This document shows, one piece after another, positions 38,425-52,500 of a stretch of DNA of 64,000 nucleotides (positions are counted from its first letter, which is position 1; every line of letters begins with the position of its first letter). The translations under genes and the position numbers were made by a program. The notes beneath the pieces were generated by a model. The model had not been told where the DNA came from and did not search any database. It was given only the letters and a program-made list of their open reading frames with translations. The DNA is from Macropodus opercularis (taxonomy: Eukaryota; Chordata; Actinopteri; Anabantiformes; Osphronemidae), in the NCBI GenBank assembly GCA_030770545.1, contig JAUCMP010000028.1, positions 11,117,501 through 11,181,500 on the forward strand, read 5' to 3'.

Positions 38425-41400
38425 GATTTAAATGCATTTTAAAGGTGTTTGCCTGCTTCAGGGATGTATTTGGATCATATCTAGCACAAAAACTTCATTG
38501 CCATTGCTTGCATTAGGAAACAGCAGCTTAAAGCATCACTGAGGCTGGAAACATTGCAAAAACGCTTAGAATGGCCTGTTCTGTGCATTTTAGACCTTAA
38601 TAAAACTACTTTGAACAAAGTGATTTAAATGCATTTTAAAGGTGTTTGCCTTCTTCAAGGATGTATTTGGATCATATCTAGCACAAAAACTTCATTGCCA
38701 TTGCTTGCATTAAGATGCAACAGCTTAAAGAAATACTGAGGCTGGAAACAGTGCAAAAACGCTTAGAATGGCCTGTTCTGTGCATTTTAGACCAAAAGAT
38801 CAATACTTTGAACAAAGTGATTTAAATGCATTTTAAAGGTGTTTGCCTGCTTCAGGGATGTATTTGGATCATATCTAGCACAAAAACTTCATCGCCATTG
38901 CTTCCATTGAGAAAAAGCAGCTTAAAGAAATGCTGAGGCTGGAAACAGTGCAAAAACGCTTAATGGCCTGTTCTGTGCATTTCAGACCAAAAGAACAATA
39001 CTTTGAACAAAGTAATTTAAATGCATTTTAAAGGTGATTGCCTTCTTCAGGGATGTATTTGGATCATATCTAGCACAAAAACTTTATTGCCATTGCTTGC
39101 ATTAAGAAACAGCAGCTTAAAGCATCACTGAGGCTGGAAACAGTTGAAAAACGCTTAGAATGGCCTGTTCTGTGCATTTCAGACCAAAAGAACACTACTT
39201 TGAACAAAGTGATTTAAATGCATTTTAAAGGTGTTTGCCAGCTTCAGGGATGTATTTGGATCATATCTAGCACAAAAACTTTATTGCCATTGCTTGCATT
39301 AAGAAACAGCAGCTTAAAGCATAACTGAGGCTGTAAACAGTGCGAAAACGCTTAGAATGGCCTGTTCTGTGCATTTTAGACCAAAAGATCAATACTTTGA
39401 ACAAAGTGATTTAAATGCATTTTAAAGGTGTTTGCCTGCTTCAGGGATGTATTTGGATCATATCTAGCACAAAAACTTCATCGCCATTGCTTCCATTGAG
39501 AAAAAGCAGCTTAAAGAAATACTGAGGCAGAAAACAGTGCAAAAACGCTTAATGGCCTGTTCTGTGCATTTCAGACCAAAAGAACACTACTTTGAACAAA
39601 GTTATTTAAATGCATTTTAAAGGTGTTTGCCTGCTTCAGGGATGTATTTGGATCATATCTAGCACAAAAACTTTATTGCCATTGCTTGCTTTAAGATGCA
39701 GCAGCTTAAAGCATCACTGAGGCTGGAAACATTGCAAAAACGCTTAGAATGGCCTGTTCTGTGCATTTTAGACCTTAATAAAACTACTTTGAACAAAGTG
39801 ATTTAAATGCATTTTAAAGGTGTTTGCCTTCTTCAAGGATGTATTTGGATCATATCTAGCACAAAAACTTCATTGCCATTGCTTGCATTAAGATGCAACA
39901 GCTTAAATAAATACTGAGGCTGGAAACAGTGCAAAAACGCTTAGAATGGCCTGTTCTGTGCATTTCAGACCAAAAGAACACTACTTTGAACAAAGTGATT
40001 TAAATGCATTTTAAAGGTGTTTGCCAGCTTCAGGGATGTATTTGGATCATATCTAGCACAAAAACTTTATTGCCATTGCTTGCATTAAGAAACAGCTGCT
40101 TAAAGCATCACTGAGGCTGTAAACAGTGCAAAAACGCTTAGAATGGCCTGTTCTGTGCATTTCAGACCTTAATAAAACTACTTTGAACAAAGTGATTTAA
40201 ATGCATTTTAAAGGTGTTTGCCTGCTTCAGGGATGTATTTGGATCATATCTAGCACAAAAACTTCATCGCCATTGCTTGCATTAAGAAACAGCAGCTTAA
40301 AGCATCACTGAGGCTGTAAACAGTGCGAAAACGCTTAATGGCCTATTCTGTGCATTTCAGACCTTAATAAAACTACTTTGAACAAAGTGATTTAAATGCA
40401 TTTTAAAGGTGTTTGCCTGCTTCAGGGATGTATTTGGATCATATCTAGCACAAAAACTTCATCGCCATTGCTTGCATTAAGAAACAGCAGTTTAAAGCAT
40501 AACTGAGGCTGTAAACAGTGCGAAAACGCTTAGAATGGCCTGTTCTGTGCATTTTAGACCAAAAAATCAATCCTTTGAACAAAGTGATTTAAATGCATTT
40601 TAAAGGTGTTTGCCTGCTTCAGGGATGTATTTGGATCATATCTAGCACAAAAACTTCATCGCCATTGCTTCCATTGAGAAAAAGCAGCTTAAAGAAATAC
40701 TGAGGCTGGAAACAGTGCAAAAACGCTTAGAATGGCCTGTTCTGTGCATTTCAGACCTTAATAAAACTACTTTGAACAAAGTGATTTAAATGCATTTTAA
40801 AGGTGTTTTCCTGCTTCAGGGATGTATTTGGATCATATCTAGCACAAAAACTTCATCGCCATTGCTTGCATTAAGAAACAGCAGCTTAAAGCATCACTGA
40901 GGCTGGAAACATTGCAAAAACGCTTAGAATGGCCTGTTCTGTGCATTTCAGACCTTAATAAAACTACTTTGAACAAAGTGATTTAAATGCATTTTAAAGG
41001 TGTTTTCCTGCTTCAGGGATGTATTTGGATCATATCTAGCACAAAAACTTCATCGCCATTGCTTGCATTAAGAAACAGCAGCTTAAAGCATCTCTGAGGC
41101 TGGAAACATTGCAAAAACGCTTAGAATGGCCTGTTCTGTGCATTTCAGACCGAAAGAACACTACTTTGAACAAAGTGATTTAAATGCATTTTAAAGGTGT
41201 TTGCCAGCTTCAGGGATGTATTTGGATCATATCTAGCACAAAAACTTTATTGCCATTGCTTGCATTAGGAAACAGCAGCTTAAAGCATCACTGAGGCTGG
41301 AAACATTGCAAAAACGCTTAGAATGGCCTGTTCTGTGCATTTTAGACCTTAATAAAACTACTTTGAACAAAGTGATTTAAATGCATTTTAAAGGTGTTTG

Positions 41401-44400
41401 CCTTCTTCAAGGATGTATTTGGATCATATCTAGCACAAAAACTTCATTGCCATTGCTTGCATTAAGATGCAACAGCTTAAAGAAATACTGAGGCTGGAAA
41501 CAGTGCAAAAACGCTTAGAATGGCCAGTTCTGTGCATTTCAGACCAAAAGAACACTACTTTGAACAAAGTGATTTAAATGCATTTTAAAGGTGTTTGCCT
41601 GCTTCAGGGATGTATTTGGATCATATCTAGCACAAAAACTTCATCGCCATTGCTTGCATTAAGAAACAGCAGCTTAAAGCATCACTGAGGCTGGAAACAG
41701 TGCGAAAACGCTTAGAATGGCCTGTTCTGTGCCTTTCAGACCAAAAGAACAATACTTTGAACAAAGTAATTTAAATGCATTTTAAAGGTGATTGCCTTCT
41801 TCAGGGATGTATTTGGATCATATCTAGCACAAAAACTTTATTGCCAATGCTTGCATTAAGAAACAGCAGCTTAAAGCATAACTGAGGCTGTAAACAGTGC
41901 GAAAACGCTTAGAATGGCCTGTTCTGTGCATTTTAGACCAAAAGATCAATACTTTGAACAAAGTGATTTAAATGCATTTTAAAGGTGTTTGCCTGCTTCA
42001 GGGATGTATTTGGATCATATCTAGCACAAAAACTTCATCGCCATTGCTTCCATTGAGAAAAAGCAGCTTAAAGAAATACTGAGGCAGAAAACAGTGCAAA
42101 AACGCTTAATGGCCTGTTCTGTGCATTTCAGACCAAAAGAACACTACTTTGAACAAAGTTATTTAAATGCATTTTAAAGGTGTTTGCCTGCTTCAGGGAT
42201 GTATTTGGATCATATCTAGCACAAAAACTTTATTGCCATTGCTTGCATTAAGAAACAGCTGCTTAAAGCATCACTGAGGCTGTAAACAGTGCAAAAACGC
42301 TTAGAATGGCCTGTTCTGTGCATTTTAGACCTTAATAAAACTACTTTGAACAAAGTGATTTAAATGCATTTTAAAGGTGTTTTCCTGCTTCAGGGATGTA
42401 TTTGGATCATATCTAGCACAAAAACTTCATCGCCATTGCTTGCATTAAGAAACAGCAGCTTAAAGCATCACTGAGGCTGGAAACATTGCAAAAACGCTTA
42501 GAATGGCCTGTTCTGTGCATTTCAGACCTTAATAAAACTACTTTGAACAAAGTGATTTAAATGCATTTTAAAGGTGTTTTCCTGCTTCAGGGATGTATTT
42601 GGATCATATCTAGCACAAAAACTTCATCGCCATTGCTTGCATTAAGAAACAGCAGCTTAAAGCATCTCTGAGGCTGGAAACATTGCAAAAACGCTTAGAA
42701 TGGCCTGTTCTGTGCATTTCAGACCGAAAGAACACTACTTTGAACAAAGTGATTTAAATGCATTTTAAAGGTGTTTGCCAGCTTCAGGGATGTATTTGGA
42801 TCATATCTAGCACAAAAACTTTATTGCCATTGCTTGCATTAGGAAACAGCAGCTTAAAGCATCACTGAGGCTGGAAACATTGCAAAAACGCTTAGAATGG
42901 CCTGTTCTGTGCATTTTAGACCTTAATAAAACTACTTTGAACAAAGTGATTTAAATGCATTTTAAAGGTGTTTGCCTTCTTCAAGGATGTATTTGGATCA
43001 TATCTAGCACAAAAACTTCATTGCCATTGCTTGCATTAAGATGCAACAGCTTAAAGAAATACTGAGGCTGGAAACAGTGCAAAAACGCTTAGAATGGCCT
43101 GTTCTGTGCATTTCAGACCAAAAGAACACTACTTTGAACAAAGTGATTTAAATGCATTTTAAAGGTGTTTGCCTGCTTCAGGGATGTATTTGGATCATAT
43201 CTAGCACAAAAACTTCATCGCCATTGCTTGCATTAAGAAACAGCAGCTTAAAGCATCACTGAGGCTGGAAACAGTGCGAAAACGCTTAGAATGGCCTGTT
43301 CTGTGCCTTTCAGACCAAAAGAACAATACTTTGAACAAAGTAATTTAAATGCATTTTAAAGGTGATTGCCTTCTTCAGGGATGTATTTGGATCATATCTA
43401 GCACAAAAACTTTATTGCCAATGCTTGCATTAAGAAACAGCAGCTTAAAGCATAACTGAGGCTGTAAACAGTGCGAAAACGCTTAGAATGGCCTGTTCTG
43501 TGCATTTTAGACCAAAAGATCAATACTTTGAACAAAGTGATTTAAATGCATTTTAAAGGTGTTTGCCTGCTTCAGGGATGTATTTGGATCATATCTAGCA
43601 CAAAAACTTCATCGCCATTGCTTCCATTGAGAAAAAGCAGCTTAAAGAAATACTGAGGCAGAAAACAGTGCAAAAACGCTTAATGGCCTGTTCTGTGCAT
43701 TTCAGACCAAAAGAACACTACTTTGAACAAAGTTATTTAAATGCATTTTAAAGGTGTTTGCCTGCTTCAGGGATGTATTTGGATCATATCTAGCACAAAA
43801 ACTTTATTGCCATTGCTTGCATTAAGAAACAGCAGCTTAAAGCATCACTGAGGCTGGAAACATTGCAAAAACGCTTAGAATGGCCTGTTCTGTGCATTTT
43901 AGACCTTAATAAAACTACTTTGAACAAAGTGATTTAAATGCATTTTAAAGGTGTTTGCCTTCTTCAAGGATGTATTTGGATCATATCTAGCACAAAAACT
44001 TCATTGCCATTGCTTGCATTAAGATGCAACAGCTTAAATAAATACTGAGGCTGGAAACAGTGCAAAAACGCTTAGAATGGCCTGTTCTGTGCATTTCAGA
44101 CCAAAAGAACACTACTTTGAACAAAGTGATTTAAATGCATTTTAAAGGTGTTTGCCAGCTTCAGGGATGTATTTGGATCATATCTAGCACAAAAACTTTA
44201 TTGCCATTGCTTGCATTAAGAAACAGCTGCTTAAAGCATCACTGAGGCTGTAAACAGTGCAAAAACGCTTAGAATGGCCTGTTCTGTGCATTTTAGACCT
44301 TAATAAAACTACTTTGAACAAAGTGATTTAAATGCATTTTAAAGGTGTTTGCCTTCTTCAAGGATGTATTTGGATCATATCTAGCACAAAAACTTCATTG

Positions 44401-44730
44401 CCATTGCTTGCATTAAGATGCAACAGCTTAAAGAAATACTGAGGCTGGAAACAGTGCAAAAACGCTTAGAATGGCCTGTTCTGTGCATTTCAGACCAAAA
44501 GAACACTACTTTGAACAAAGTGATTTAAATGCATTTTAAAGGTGTTTACCTGCTTCAGGGATGTATTTGGATCATATCTAGCACAAAAACTTCATCGCCA
44601 TTGCTTGCATTAAGAAACAGCAGCTTAAAGCATCACTGAGGCTGGAAACAGTGCGAAAACGCTTAGAATGGCCTGTTCTGTGCATTTCAGACCAAAAGAA
44701 CACTACTTTGAACAAAGTGATTTAAATATA
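38425..44730. repeat. Long block, copy 1
   Basis: This block recurs at offset 10225 (38425-42860 as 48650-53080) and at offset 14157 (about 38924-44727 as 53081-58884). Private tags prove it: GCTTGCTTTAAGATGC (39684, 49909, 53841), CAGCAGTTTAAAGC (T run at 40491, 50716, 54648), GGCCAGTTCTG (41526, 51751, 55683), TTGCCAATGC (41846, 52071, 56003) and GTGTTTACCTGC (44547, 58704). The offsets are the same at every tag, so no monomer was gained or lost after copying. This is the least diverged long duplication in the window. Confidence 0.9.
40754..43833. repeat. Nested eight-monomer tandem duplication, 1574 bp, in copy 1
   Basis: Positions 40754-42259 match 42328-43833 at offset 1574. The tags TTGCCAATGC (41846, 43420), ACTGAGGCAGAAAAC (42078, 43652) and TGTGCCTTTCAG (41730, 43304) appear twice. 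The first half has the private GGCCAGTTCTG at 41526, the second the usual GGCCTGTTCTG, so that change arose after the duplication. The same nested pair is present in copy 3 (about 54911-57990), so the nested event came before the long-block duplication. Confidence 0.85.
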
Positions 44731-44862
44731 TTTTAAAGGTGTTTTCCTGCTTCAGGGATGTATTTGGATCATATCTAGCAAAAAAAACTTCATCGCCATT
44801 GCTTGCATTAAGAAACAGCAGCTTAAAGCATCACTGAGGCTGGAAACATTGCAAAAACGCTT
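44724..44862. other. Variant-rich junction monomer at the end of copy 1
   Basis: Where copy 1 stops matching copy 3, one unit carries several private changes close together. The conserved AAATGCATTT is broken to AAATATATTT at 44724-44733 (two adjacent transitions), and AGCACAAAAACTT becomes AGC followed by a run of eight A's near 44778. The unit then continues as the AACATTGC type. It links copy 1 to the following 12-monomer block. Confidence 0.6.
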
Positions 44863-47220
44863 AGAATGGCCTGTTCTGTGCATTTCAGACCGAAAGAACA
44901 CTACTTTGAACAAAGTGATTTAAATGCATTTTAAAGGTGTTTGCCAGCTTCAGGGATGTATTTGGATCATATCTAGCACAAAAACTTTATTGCCATTGCT
45001 TGCATTAAGAAACAGCTGCTTAAAGCATCACTGAGGCTGTAAACAGTGCAAAAACGCTTAGAATGGCCTGTTCTGTGCATTTCAGACCTTAATAAAACTA
45101 CTTTGAACAAAGTGATTTAAATGCATTTTAAAGGTGATTGCCTTCTTCAGGGATGTATTTGGATCATATCTAGCACAAAAACTTTATTGCCATTGCTTGC
45201 ATTAAGAAACAGCAGCTTAAAGCATAACTGAGGCTGTAAACAGTGCGAAAACGCTTAGAATGGCCTGTTCTGTGCATTTTAGACCAAAAGATCAATACTT
45301 TGAACAAAGTGATTTAAATGCATTTTAAAGGTGTTTGCCTGCTTCAGGGATGTATTTGGATCATATCTAGCACAAAAACTTCATCGCCATTGCTTCCATT
45401 GAGAAAAAGCAGCTTAAAGAAATGCTGAGGCTGGAAACAGTGCAAAAACGCTTAATGGCCTGTTCTGTGCATTTCAGACCAAAAGAACAATACTTTGAAC
45501 AAAGTAATTTAAATGCATTTTAAAGGTGATTGCCTTCTTCAGGGATGTATTTGGATCATATCTAGCACAAAAACTTTATTGCCATTGCTTGCATTAAGAA
45601 ACAGCAGCTTAAAGCATCACTGAGGCTGGAAACAGTTGAAGAACGCTTAGAATGGCCTGTTCTGTGCTTTTTTGACCAAAAGAACACTAATTTGATCAAA
45701 GTGATTTCAATGCATTTTAAAGGTGATTGCCTTCTTCAGGGATGTATTTGGATCATATCTAGCACAAAAACTTTATTGCCATTGCTTGCATTAAGAAACA
45801 GCAGCTTAAAGCATAACTGAGGCTGTAAACAGTGCGAAAACGCTTAGAATGGCCTGTTCTGTGCATTTTAGACCAAAAGATCAATACTTTGAACAAAGTG
45901 ATTTAAATGCATTTTAAAGGTGTTTGCCTGCTTCAGGGATGTATTTGGATCATATCTAGCACAAAAACTTCATCGCCATTGCTTCCATTGAGAAAAAGCA
46001 GCTTAAAGAAATGCTGAGGCTGGAAACAGTGCAAAAACGCTTAATGGCCTGTTCTGTGCATTTCAGACCAAAAGAACACTACTTTGAACAAAGTTATTTA
46101 AATGCATTTTAAAGGTGTTTGCCTTCTTCAAGGATGTATTTGGATCATATCTAGCACAAAAACTTCATTGCCATTGCTTGCATTAAGATGCAACAGCTTA
46201 AAGAAATACTGAGGCTGGAAACAGTGCAAAAACGCTTAGAATGGCCTGTTCTGTGCATTTCAGACCGAAAGAACACTACTTTGAACAAAGTGATTTAAAT
46301 GCATTTTAAAGGTGTTTGCCTGCTTCAGGGATGTATTTGGATCATATCTAGCACAAAAACTTCATTGCCATTGCTTGCATTAGGAAACAGCAGCTTAAAG
46401 CATCACTGAGGCTGGAAACATTGCAAAAACGCTTAGAATGGCCTGTTCTGTGCATTTTAGACCTTAATAAAACTACTTTGAACAAAGTGATTTAAATGCA
46501 TTTTAAAGGTGTTTGCCTTCTTCAAGGATGTATTTGGATCATATCTAGCACAAAAACTTCATTGCCATTGCTTGCATTAAGATGCAACAGCTTAAAGAAA
46601 TACTGAGGCTGGAAACAGTGCAAAAACGCTTAGAATGGCCTGTTCTGTGCATTTTAGACCAAAAGATCAATACTTTGAACAAAGTGATTTAAATGCATTT
46701 TAAAGGTGTTTGCCTGCTTCAGGGATGTATTTGGATCATATCTAGCACAAAAACTTCATCGCCATTGCTTCCATTGAGAAAAAGCAGCTTAAAGAAATGC
46801 TGAGGCTGGAAACAGTGCAAAAACGCTTAATGGCCTGTTCTGTGCATTTCAGACCAAAAGAACAATACTTTGAACAAAGTAATTTAAATGCATTTTAAAG
46901 GTGATTGCCTTCTTCAGGGATGTATTTGGATCATATCTAGCACAAAAACTTTATTGCCATTGCTTGCATTAAGAAACAGCAGCTTAAAGCATCACTGAGG
47001 CTGGAAACAGTTGAAAAACGCTTAGAATGGCCTGTTCTGTGCATTTCAGACCAAAAGAACACTACTTTGAACAAAGTGATTTAAATGCATTTTAAAGGTG
47101 TTTGCCAGCTTCAGGGATGTATTTGGATCATATCTAGCACAAAAACTTTATTGCCATTGCTTGCATTAAGAAACAGCAGCTTAAAGCATAACTGAGGCTG
47201 TAAACAGTGCGAAAACGCTT
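44863..47220. repeat. Twelve-monomer tandem repeat, first copy (2358 bp)
   Basis: Matches 47221-49578 at a constant offset of 2358. Tags are GACCGAAAG (44891, 47249), the D-type GTTGAAG (45635, 47993), CATTAGG after TTCATTGCC (46363, 48721) and GTTGAAAAACGC with an ordinary right half (47010, 49368). A smaller three-monomer repeat is nested inside, with the GGTGATTGCC plus GCATAACTG units beginning at 45133 and 45722. Confidence 0.9.
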
Positions 47221-49578
47221 AGAATGGCCTGTTCTGTGCATTTCAGACCGAAAGAACACTACTTTGAACAAAGTGATTTAAATGCATTTTAAAGGTGTTT
47301 GCCAGCTTCAGGGATGTATTTGGATCATATCTAGCACAAAAACTTTATTGCCATTGCTTGCATTAAGAAACAGCTGCTTAAAGCATCACTGAGGCTGTAA
47401 ACAGTGCAAAAACGCTTAGAATGGCCTGTTCTGTGCATTTCAGACCTTAATAAAACTACTTTGAACAAAGTGATTTAAATGCATTTTAAAGGTGATTGCC
47501 TTCTTCAGGGATGTATTTGGATCATATCTAGCACAAAAACTTTATTGCCATTGCTTGCATTAAGAAACAGCAGCTTAAAGCATAACTGAGGCTGTAAACA
47601 GTGCGAAAACGCTTAGAATGGCCTGTTCTGTGCATTTTAGACCAAAAGATCAATACTTTGAACAAAGTGATTTAAATGCATTTTAAAGGTGTTTGCCTGC
47701 TTCAGGGATGTATTTGGATCATATCTAGCACAAAAACTTCATCGCCATTGCTTCCATTGAGAAAAAGCAGCTTAAAGAAATGCTGAGGCTGGAAACAGTG
47801 CAAAAACGCTTAATGGCCTGTTCTGTGCATTTCAGACCAAAAGAACAATACTTTGAACAAAGTAATTTAAATGCATTTTAAAGGTGATTGCCTTCTTCAG
47901 GGATGTATTTGGATCATATCTAGCACAAAAACTTTATTGCCATTGCTTGCATTAAGAAACAGCAGCTTAAAGCATCACTGAGGCTGGAAACAGTTGAAGA
48001 ACGCTTAGAATGGCCTGTTCTGTGCTTTTTTGACCAAAAGAACACTAATTTGATCAAAGTGATTTCAATGCATTTTAAAGGTGATTGCCTTCTTCAGGGA
48101 TGTATTTGGATCATATCTAGCACAAAAACTTTATTGCCATTGCTTGCATTAAGAAACAGCAGCTTAAAGCATAACTGAGGCTGTAAACAGTGCGAAAACG
48201 CTTAGAATGGCCTGTTCTGTGCATTTTAGACCAAAAGATCAATACTTTGAACAAAGTGATTTAAATGCATTTTAAAGGTGTTTGCCTGCTTCAGGGATGT
48301 ATTTGGATCATATCTAGCACAAAAACTTCATCGCCATTGCTTCCATTGAGAAAAAGCAGCTTAAAGAAATGCTGAGGCTGGAAACAGTGCAAAAACGCTT
48401 AATGGCCTGTTCTGTGCATTTCAGACCAAAAGAACACTACTTTGAACAAAGTTATTTAAATGCATTTTAAAGGTGTTTGCCTTCTTCAAGGATGTATTTG
48501 GATCATATCTAGCACAAAAACTTCATTGCCATTGCTTGCATTAAGATGCAACAGCTTAAAGAAATACTGAGGCTGGAAACAGTGCAAAAACGCTTAGAAT
48601 GGCCTGTTCTGTGCATTTCAGACCGAAAGAACACTACTTTGAACAAAGTGATTTAAATGCATTTTAAAGGTGTTTGCCTGCTTCAGGGATGTATTTGGAT
48701 CATATCTAGCACAAAAACTTCATTGCCATTGCTTGCATTAGGAAACAGCAGCTTAAAGCATCACTGAGGCTGGAAACATTGCAAAAACGCTTAGAATGGC
48801 CTGTTCTGTGCATTTTAGACCTTAATAAAACTACTTTGAACAAAGTGATTTAAATGCATTTTAAAGGTGTTTGCCTTCTTCAAGGATGTATTTGGATCAT
48901 ATCTAGCACAAAAACTTCATTGCCATTGCTTGCATTAAGATGCAACAGCTTAAAGAAATACTGAGGCTGGAAACAGTGCAAAAACGCTTAGAATGGCCTG
49001 TTCTGTGCATTTTAGACCAAAAGATCAATACTTTGAACAAAGTGATTTAAATGCATTTTAAAGGTGTTTGCCTGCTTCAGGGATGTATTTGGATCATATC
49101 TAGCACAAAAACTTCATCGCCATTGCTTCCATTGAGAAAAAGCAGCTTAAAGAAATGCTGAGGCTGGAAACAGTGCAAAAACGCTTAATGGCCTGTTCTG
49201 TGCATTTCAGACCAAAAGAACAATACTTTGAACAAAGTAATTTAAATGCATTTTAAAGGTGATTGCCTTCTTCAGGGATGTATTTGGATCATATCTAGCA
49301 CAAAAACTTTATTGCCATTGCTTGCATTAAGAAACAGCAGCTTAAAGCATCACTGAGGCTGGAAACAGTTGAAAAACGCTTAGAATGGCCTGTTCTGTGC
49401 ATTTCAGACCAAAAGAACACTACTTTGAACAAAGTGATTTAAATGCATTTTAAAGGTGTTTGCCAGCTTCAGGGATGTATTTGGATCATATCTAGCACAA
49501 AAACTTTATTGCCATTGCTTGCATTAAGAAACAGCAGCTTAAAGCATAACTGAGGCTGTAAACAGTGCGAAAACGCTT
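47221..49578. repeat. Twelve-monomer tandem repeat, second copy
   Basis: I saw no difference from 44863-47220 on reading the two side by side, which makes it one of the most recent duplications here. Its right part (from about 48650) is also the start of long-block copy 2, matching 38425 onward at offset 10225, so the 12-monomer unit and the long block share sequence. Confidence 0.9.
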
Positions 49579-52500
49579 AGAATGGCCTGTTCTGTGCATT
49601 TTAGACCAAAAGATCAATACTTTGAACAAAGTGATTTAAATGCATTTTAAAGGTGTTTGCCTGCTTCAGGGATGTATTTGGATCATATCTAGCACAAAAA
49701 CTTCATCGCCATTGCTTCCATTGAGAAAAAGCAGCTTAAAGAAATACTGAGGCAGAAAACAGTGCAAAAACGCTTAATGGCCTGTTCTGTGCATTTCAGA
49801 CCAAAAGAACACTACTTTGAACAAAGTTATTTAAATGCATTTTAAAGGTGTTTGCCTGCTTCAGGGATGTATTTGGATCATATCTAGCACAAAAACTTTA
49901 TTGCCATTGCTTGCTTTAAGATGCAGCAGCTTAAAGCATCACTGAGGCTGGAAACATTGCAAAAACGCTTAGAATGGCCTGTTCTGTGCATTTTAGACCT
50001 TAATAAAACTACTTTGAACAAAGTGATTTAAATGCATTTTAAAGGTGTTTGCCTTCTTCAAGGATGTATTTGGATCATATCTAGCACAAAAACTTCATTG
50101 CCATTGCTTGCATTAAGATGCAACAGCTTAAATAAATACTGAGGCTGGAAACAGTGCAAAAACGCTTAGAATGGCCTGTTCTGTGCATTTCAGACCAAAA
50201 GAACACTACTTTGAACAAAGTGATTTAAATGCATTTTAAAGGTGTTTGCCAGCTTCAGGGATGTATTTGGATCATATCTAGCACAAAAACTTTATTGCCA
50301 TTGCTTGCATTAAGAAACAGCTGCTTAAAGCATCACTGAGGCTGTAAACAGTGCAAAAACGCTTAGAATGGCCTGTTCTGTGCATTTCAGACCTTAATAA
50401 AACTACTTTGAACAAAGTGATTTAAATGCATTTTAAAGGTGTTTGCCTGCTTCAGGGATGTATTTGGATCATATCTAGCACAAAAACTTCATCGCCATTG
50501 CTTGCATTAAGAAACAGCAGCTTAAAGCATCACTGAGGCTGTAAACAGTGCGAAAACGCTTAATGGCCTATTCTGTGCATTTCAGACCTTAATAAAACTA
50601 CTTTGAACAAAGTGATTTAAATGCATTTTAAAGGTGTTTGCCTGCTTCAGGGATGTATTTGGATCATATCTAGCACAAAAACTTCATCGCCATTGCTTGC
50701 ATTAAGAAACAGCAGTTTAAAGCATAACTGAGGCTGTAAACAGTGCGAAAACGCTTAGAATGGCCTGTTCTGTGCATTTTAGACCAAAAAATCAATCCTT
50801 TGAACAAAGTGATTTAAATGCATTTTAAAGGTGTTTGCCTGCTTCAGGGATGTATTTGGATCATATCTAGCACAAAAACTTCATCGCCATTGCTTCCATT
50901 GAGAAAAAGCAGCTTAAAGAAATACTGAGGCTGGAAACAGTGCAAAAACGCTTAGAATGGCCTGTTCTGTGCATTTCAGACCTTAATAAAACTACTTTGA
51001 ACAAAGTGATTTAAATGCATTTTAAAGGTGTTTTCCTGCTTCAGGGATGTATTTGGATCATATCTAGCACAAAAACTTCATCGCCATTGCTTGCATTAAG
51101 AAACAGCAGCTTAAAGCATCACTGAGGCTGGAAACATTGCAAAAACGCTTAGAATGGCCTGTTCTGTGCATTTCAGACCTTAATAAAACTACTTTGAACA
51201 AAGTGATTTAAATGCATTTTAAAGGTGTTTTCCTGCTTCAGGGATGTATTTGGATCATATCTAGCACAAAAACTTCATCGCCATTGCTTGCATTAAGAAA
51301 CAGCAGCTTAAAGCATCTCTGAGGCTGGAAACATTGCAAAAACGCTTAGAATGGCCTGTTCTGTGCATTTCAGACCGAAAGAACACTACTTTGAACAAAG
51401 TGATTTAAATGCATTTTAAAGGTGTTTGCCAGCTTCAGGGATGTATTTGGATCATATCTAGCACAAAAACTTTATTGCCATTGCTTGCATTAGGAAACAG
51501 CAGCTTAAAGCATCACTGAGGCTGGAAACATTGCAAAAACGCTTAGAATGGCCTGTTCTGTGCATTTTAGACCTTAATAAAACTACTTTGAACAAAGTGA
51601 TTTAAATGCATTTTAAAGGTGTTTGCCTTCTTCAAGGATGTATTTGGATCATATCTAGCACAAAAACTTCATTGCCATTGCTTGCATTAAGATGCAACAG
51701 CTTAAAGAAATACTGAGGCTGGAAACAGTGCAAAAACGCTTAGAATGGCCAGTTCTGTGCATTTCAGACCAAAAGAACACTACTTTGAACAAAGTGATTT
51801 AAATGCATTTTAAAGGTGTTTGCCTGCTTCAGGGATGTATTTGGATCATATCTAGCACAAAAACTTCATCGCCATTGCTTGCATTAAGAAACAGCAGCTT
51901 AAAGCATCACTGAGGCTGGAAACAGTGCGAAAACGCTTAGAATGGCCTGTTCTGTGCCTTTCAGACCAAAAGAACAATACTTTGAACAAAGTAATTTAAA
52001 TGCATTTTAAAGGTGATTGCCTTCTTCAGGGATGTATTTGGATCATATCTAGCACAAAAACTTTATTGCCAATGCTTGCATTAAGAAACAGCAGCTTAAA
52101 GCATAACTGAGGCTGTAAACAGTGCGAAAACGCTTAGAATGGCCTGTTCTGTGCATTTTAGACCAAAAGATCAATACTTTGAACAAAGTGATTTAAATGC
52201 ATTTTAAAGGTGTTTGCCTGCTTCAGGGATGTATTTGGATCATATCTAGCACAAAAACTTCATCGCCATTGCTTCCATTGAGAAAAAGCAGCTTAAAGAA
52301 ATACTGAGGCAGAAAACAGTGCAAAAACGCTTAATGGCCTGTTCTGTGCATTTCAGACCAAAAGAACACTACTTTGAACAAAGTTATTTAAATGCATTTT
52401 AAAGGTGTTTGCCTGCTTCAGGGATGTATTTGGATCATATCTAGCACAAAAACTTTATTGCCATTGCTTGCATTAAGAAACAGCTGCTTAAAGCATCACT

